DNA of 64,000 bases from Tunicatimonas pelagia (GTDB lineage Bacteria > Bacteroidota > Bacteroidia > Cytophagales > Cyclobacteriaceae). The notes below the pieces were generated by a model. That model saw only the letters and a program-made list of their open reading frames with translations. It made no database searches and had not been told where the DNA came from. Location: NCBI RefSeq assembly GCF_030506325.1, contig NZ_CP120683.1, positions 868,001 through 932,000 of the forward strand, read 5' to 3'. The position numbers and the translations under genes are program-made. This document shows, piece by piece, positions 60,989-64,000 of the stretch. The first letter of the stretch is position 1, and the number at the start of each line of letters is the position of its first letter.

Positions 60989-61465
60989 AGGTATTATTGG
61001 TAGAGTAGGTGCTCATAATTAGGAAATTTTGGTTAAAAAGACAATATACTGTAATGTCAAGTTATTGCTAAATCTTTAGTAATAGTCAACAGTCGGCAGT
61101 CCGCAGTTATCTATTGGTTGCAAGAAGCAGGAGACTACACTATAACTACTAAGCCAGATAATAATCATACAGTGTTCGTCATCTTGGCAAAGAAAATCAA
61201 AAAAAGTTAAAAAAAACTGTTTACCTCCGAGGCTTTTCCACATTAGTAGATAGAGAGCTACACTAACTAGCCGAAAAAAGATAGAAAAGTAAAGACCAGT
61301 GGCGAGTAAAAAGAGAAAATAATTATCACCTAATTTTTTACGATGTAACCTCACAATAAAAAGCTGCAAAAAAAAGAGGCCGATCTGCCTAGGGCAAACC
61401 GACCTCCAGCCTTCCCCGCTAAAGTGGGAGAAAACTTAACACTTAATCAAGAAACGAAAACTGTA
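60989..61465. other. Region upstream of the CHAT operon and of the interrupted lipoprotein gene
   Basis: 477 bases. Holds the promoter region of the sigma/TPR/CHAT operon, short reiterated words around 61080-61105 (AGTCAACAGTCGGCAGTC), and the terminator hairpin at 61368-61406. An open frame of 97 codons on the minus strand (61076-61369) is not convincing. Confidence 0.4.
61368..61406 (-). terminator. Terminator hairpin on the minus strand with G-U pairs
   Basis: On the minus strand the stem GAGGTCGGTTTGCC / GGCAGATCGGCCTC (positions 61376-61406 as a whole) pairs fully in RNA with three G-U wobbles and runs into eight T residues. On the plus strand the same positions would be A-C mismatches, so the RNA is made from the minus strand. 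It terminates transcription coming from the IS transposase side. Confidence 0.7.
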
Positions 61466-61480
61466 ATGAAAAGATTTCTA

Positions 61481-61489
61481 AAGTATTTA
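61481..61489. repeat. Target site duplication, left copy
   Basis: AAGTATTTA, repeated at 62661-62669. Typical length for ISAs1-family insertions (8-10 bases). Confidence 0.8.
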
Positions 61490-62660
61490 TAGGTTAAACG
61501 CACTAACCAGAGCAGTAGAGGCGTATAATCTGTCTGAGGTAGTTATCATCCCACCCAGCTTTTTTTCTTCTGACCTTAATGCTGTGTTTATCATTCATCT
61601 GTTTGAGCAGTTGCAAAGAGAGCTTTCTGAGGATATTTCTGTTTTCCGCCCCGTTTTTGGTATGGGTTCGGCAAGTATCTTCGGAAAAGCTCACATCCAA
61701 GTGCCAGTGCAGATGGTTTTCTATGCTCCAATGTTCTCTGACGCGATGGTTGAAGTAGGCAGCAGATTCAGCCTTATCACTGAGATAAAAGCGATACTCT
61801 TCTTGTCGTTTGTTGCCCGTTTCTCGTACCGCGTGCACCATGATGATGGCTTGAATGTTCTTCCAGGCTAACGTTGCTTCCATTAAGTCAGTAGCTTCAC
61901 TTACATAGCAGGTGCGAGTTTCTATACGTCCCGAACCAAAGTCAACGTTTTTGTCACAGGCCAACCCTTGGTGGTGGGCCATCATGTAGTCATGAACCTG
62001 CTCAAAGGTGCTTTTTTGGTTCTTTTTCAAAGAGAGTAAATAGTGGCCCTGCTGCTCTACAATCCGCTCAGCAATGGCCGGCCCATTGGCAATAGCATCA
62101 ATACTTACTAACGCGCCTGTCAAGTCAAGTTCTTCTAAAAGAGCAGGAATCGCAGTTTTTTCATTGCTTTTCCTTTCGGTCTTGGCCTGTCCCAAGACTA
62201 CCTGCTGCTCACAGGCCCAAGCTGTTACTACACAAATACCACTATTGCGCTGACCCTGCTGGGCGGTGGCCCGTAACACCTTCCCATCTACACTGATGTG
62301 GTGTTCTTCTGCAAAGTCACACAGATAGCGCGAGTGCCGGTACAGACAAGCCGAAAACTTACTCGTATCAATAGCATTCAGCACTCGGGTGATGGTATCG
62401 TGGGACGGAATGCCGTTAGGCAAGCTGAGAAACTCTCCCAGAAAGGCTCGCTTATTCTTGCCATATTCCTCAATCTCTTCATCCGAATCGCAACCCGACA
62501 GCGTAGCAAACAAACTCAACAACAGAATGTCAGACAATAAGTGCCGCTTCAGCAGCGTAGCCCGACGAGGATCTGGCATCTCATCAAATACCGTAGAGAG
62601 TTCCATAACTTCTTTTTCCTAAATATAGCCCTATCTTGCCCTATTAGTGCGTTCAACCTA
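61490..62660 (-). mobile_element. ISAs1-family insertion sequence
   Basis: 1171 bases. The terminal inverted repeats start TAGGTTAAACGCACTAA on the left and TAGGTTGAACGCACTAA on the right, 16 of 17 matched. It is flanked by a 9-base direct repeat AAGTATTTA (61481-61489 and 62661-62669). It carries one transposase gene on the minus strand and looks recent: intact gene, exact duplication and unaltered ends. Confidence 0.93.
61503..62606 (-). CDS. ISAs1 family transposase
   Basis: 367 residues. ISAs1 features: VFDEMPDPRRA, HLLSDILLLSLFATLSG, SDEEIEEYGKNKRAFL, LSLPNGIPSHDTITRVLNAI, then DDE-type residues in ISVDGKVLR, VSIDAIANG and WSIENHLHWHLDVSFSEDTC. The C-terminus extends nearly to the left inverted repeat. 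Full length and without stops, so the element may still move. Confidence 0.96.
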   Translation of the reverse strand: MELSTVFDEMPDPRRATLLKRHLLSDILLLSLFATLSGCDSDEEIEEYGKNKRAFLGEFLSLPNGIPSHDTITRVLNAIDTSKFSACLYRHSRYLCDFAEEHHISVDGKVLRATAQQGQRNSGICVVTAWACEQQVVLGQAKTERKSNEKTAIPALLEELDLTGALVSIDAIANGPAIAERIVEQQGHYLLSLKKNQKSTFEQVHDYMMAHHQGLACDKNVDFGSGRIETRTCYVSEATDLMEATLAWKNIQAIIMVHAVRETGNKRQEEYRFYLSDKAESAAYFNHRVREHWSIENHLHWHLDVSFSEDTCRTHTKNGAENRNILRKLSLQLLKQMNDKHSIKVRRKKAGWDDNYLRQIIRLYCSG

Positions 62661-62669
62661 AAGTATTTA
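62661..62669. repeat. Target site duplication, right copy
   Basis: AAGTATTTA, identical to 61481-61489; the lipoprotein reading frame resumes across it. Confidence 0.8.
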
Positions 62670-63977
62670 CCTTTTCTCAGTATTTTGCTATTATTGTTTC
62701 AGGCCTGTCAAGAGGAAATAGCAGAGCCTGAGCAGGTAACCGGCAATGCTACCTTAGCAGACCCACCTGTACTGAACGATAATACCCTTACTGAACAAGA
62801 CCGAAAGATGATGCTCTTTGCCCAGAGTTTAGCCAAATCTCTGAAGGATGCTGAACTGCGGAGCTTCGTAAAAACTGAAGCCAACAAACAGTTTGATGGT
62901 GAGCATAACATCTTGTACGAGTTTGTGCGTGACCAAAAAATTGGCAAGCAGGAGCTAAGTGCCCGATTAGCTGATAATATAGTAGTCGCCAATAGCAACC
63001 TGACAGCCCGTACTAACGCCCGAATACTCTTTAACGAAGGAATGCAAGATATTCCATTACTGAATATTGGCGTGCCTTTGCACTCCGAAGAGTGGGATAC
63101 GGAAAGTTTTATTCCATTAGTAGCAGTATTGACCTCTGATTTTAGTGAACAAAATTCGAAATGGATTCGGGCTTACAACAATGGCGGTGAGCTAACATAT
63201 GTAGATGCCAAAAATGAACCAACCGTACCAGTAGTAGTAGTACGTCTTAACGAGCGACTGGAGATAACAACCAGTAAAAAGGGACAGCTACACTACCAAG
63301 CCCGGTATGCCTCAATTAGCGACCATTCTCCTGACTATGTGAAAGCAAGAATTAACCAGAGATATGAAGACCAATGTCGCTGCGAAGACGACGGTGGTTC
63401 CGGAGGTGGCGGGTCAGGAAGCGGAGGGAGCAGTAGTGGCTGTAGTAGAAACGGTATGGAAACTATCAAAGGAATAGAATATGCTAATATTGCTTCAATG
63501 CGAAGTGCCGAAAGTTGGTCGCAGGAGGATCATGAGCTTAGGTTTGTAATTTATGAGTTTATAGAAGATGGGACAGGTGAAGAAATAGCAGACAAAGGAC
63601 GGGCAGTTAAAAGAGGGGATCTACAGTACAAACCCTTTCCGCTCTTTCATAGATGGCGTACTTCTTACGCTAGTGTTGGGTTAGGAATGTTCCGTTGGGA
63701 CAAAAATACCCATCCAGATAAAGTAATATGGCAGTTTTATGAACGAGACTTTAGTGGTGAAAAAACAACTGAAGAAAATACCATAGAAATAGAAGATAAG
63801 AACTCAGGAATTAAAACGAAGACTACTACTAAAATTGTCAGAGAGTTTGAGGAAAACGATTTTGACTTAGGGCGTCAGGTAGTATCGTACTGTGATGCCA
63901 CTCCTAAGAGTTATCATGATATAGGCTACATTGTAGCTAGCATAGGGCTAAAATAATTTAATTAATGTCTTACTTTG

Positions 63978-63999
63978 AGCCTCCCAGATATGGGAGGCT
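63978..63999 (+). terminator. Hairpin after the interrupted lipoprotein gene
   Basis: AGCCTCCC/GGGAGGCT (63978-63985 and 63992-63999), 8-bp perfect stem, 6-base loop. The T-run, if present, lies past the window edge (last base T). Confidence 0.65.
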
Positions 64000-64000
64000 T

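Larger units (their letters stand above)
61466..63956 (+). pseudogene. Large lipoprotein gene split by an ISAs1-family element
   Basis: The original ATG (61466) encodes MKRFLKYL up to 61489; the IS follows and the reading frame resumes with PFLSILLLLFQACQEEIAEP at 62670. Removing the IS and one copy of the 9-base duplication gives a 436-residue lipoprotein: signal ending LFQAC, an N-terminal region (DRKMMLFAQSLAKSLKDAEL), a glycine/serine linker (GGSGGGGSGSGGSSSGC, about 285-305) and a C-terminal part with a run YDVIASI-like end. A new open frame from the IS side (from 62541) is not expected to have a good start. No domain was recognised. Confidence 0.85.

Noticed and set aside
61076-61369. 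97-codon minus-strand open frame upstream of the CHAT operon
   Set aside because: Hydrophobic, no recognisable domain, no ribosome site, overlaps reiterated words; likely chance reading of AT-rich DNA.
62541-62669. Extension of the lipoprotein frame into the IS, starting with GTG at 62541
   Set aside because: It is a readthrough of the IS right end in another frame; the native start at 61466 is separated by the element.

Overview
The window looks like a chromosome segment of a member of the Bacteroidota, most likely of the order Cytophagales. The evidence is a SusC/SusD pair under an ECF sigma/FecR switch, two secreted proteins with type IX secretion (T9SS) C-terminal signals (one type A, one gliding-motility type B), a TonB receptor paired with a DUF4249 lipoprotein, and the small DUF4295-L33-L28 cluster typical of this phylum. 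Several intergenic regions carry the Bacteroidota -7 motif TAnnTTTG. No tRNA, rRNA, CRISPR array or prophage was recognised.

Layout. 1-11.2 kb: a polysaccharide-utilisation operon on the minus strand (ECF sigma, FecR anti-sigma, STN-type SusC, SusD, a T9SS-secreted beta-helix protein with two DNRLRE modules), then the start of a sulfatase. 11.4-26.9 kb: housekeeping and envelope genes (alpha/beta hydrolase-OsmC fusion, DEAD-box helicase, TerB-like protein, ffh, pdhB, OmpA/TPR lipoprotein, PspC, glycosyltransferase, YbaB, gliding-motility-type protein, hisS, Ig-like repeat protein). 27-30.4 kb: TonB receptor plus DUF4249. 30.5-38.7 kb: a charged small protein, a 0.9 kb empty stretch, a D-threonine-aldolase-like enzyme, an archaeal-type UMP kinase, a phosphodiesterase, an island of small lipoproteins (one broken by a stop codon) and a metallo-hydrolase. 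38.7-49.8 kb: YdcF, asnS, rpoN with a PAP2-like gene, a cytochrome P450/GAF/SpoIIAA-like group, a beta-barrel protein, ftsY and the L33/L28 cluster. 50-55.4 kb: rocD broken by an amber codon, a CrtA-like protein, purine nucleoside phosphorylase, a glycine-betaine-type permease fused to a permuted binding domain, and a membrane protein. 55.9-61 kb: a tiny lipoprotein facing a tightly coupled operon of ECF sigma, membrane TPR protein and TPR-CHAT protease. 61.4-64 kb: an ISAs1-family element inserted into the signal-peptide codons of a large lipoprotein gene.

Most notable: (1) the sigma/TPR-membrane/CHAT protease operon, which looks like a protease-controlled transcription switch; (2) an in-frame insertion of about 290 bp of repeat-like DNA at the start of that CHAT gene; (3) a 77-bp nested-palindrome repeat present twice in inverted orientation with 74 of 77 bases identical; (4) three genes disrupted by recent-looking events (rocD amber, DUF4943-like ochre, ISAs1 insertion); (5) a transporter whose substrate-binding lobes occur in swapped order. 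Functions are read from motifs and family memory; no database search was possible.
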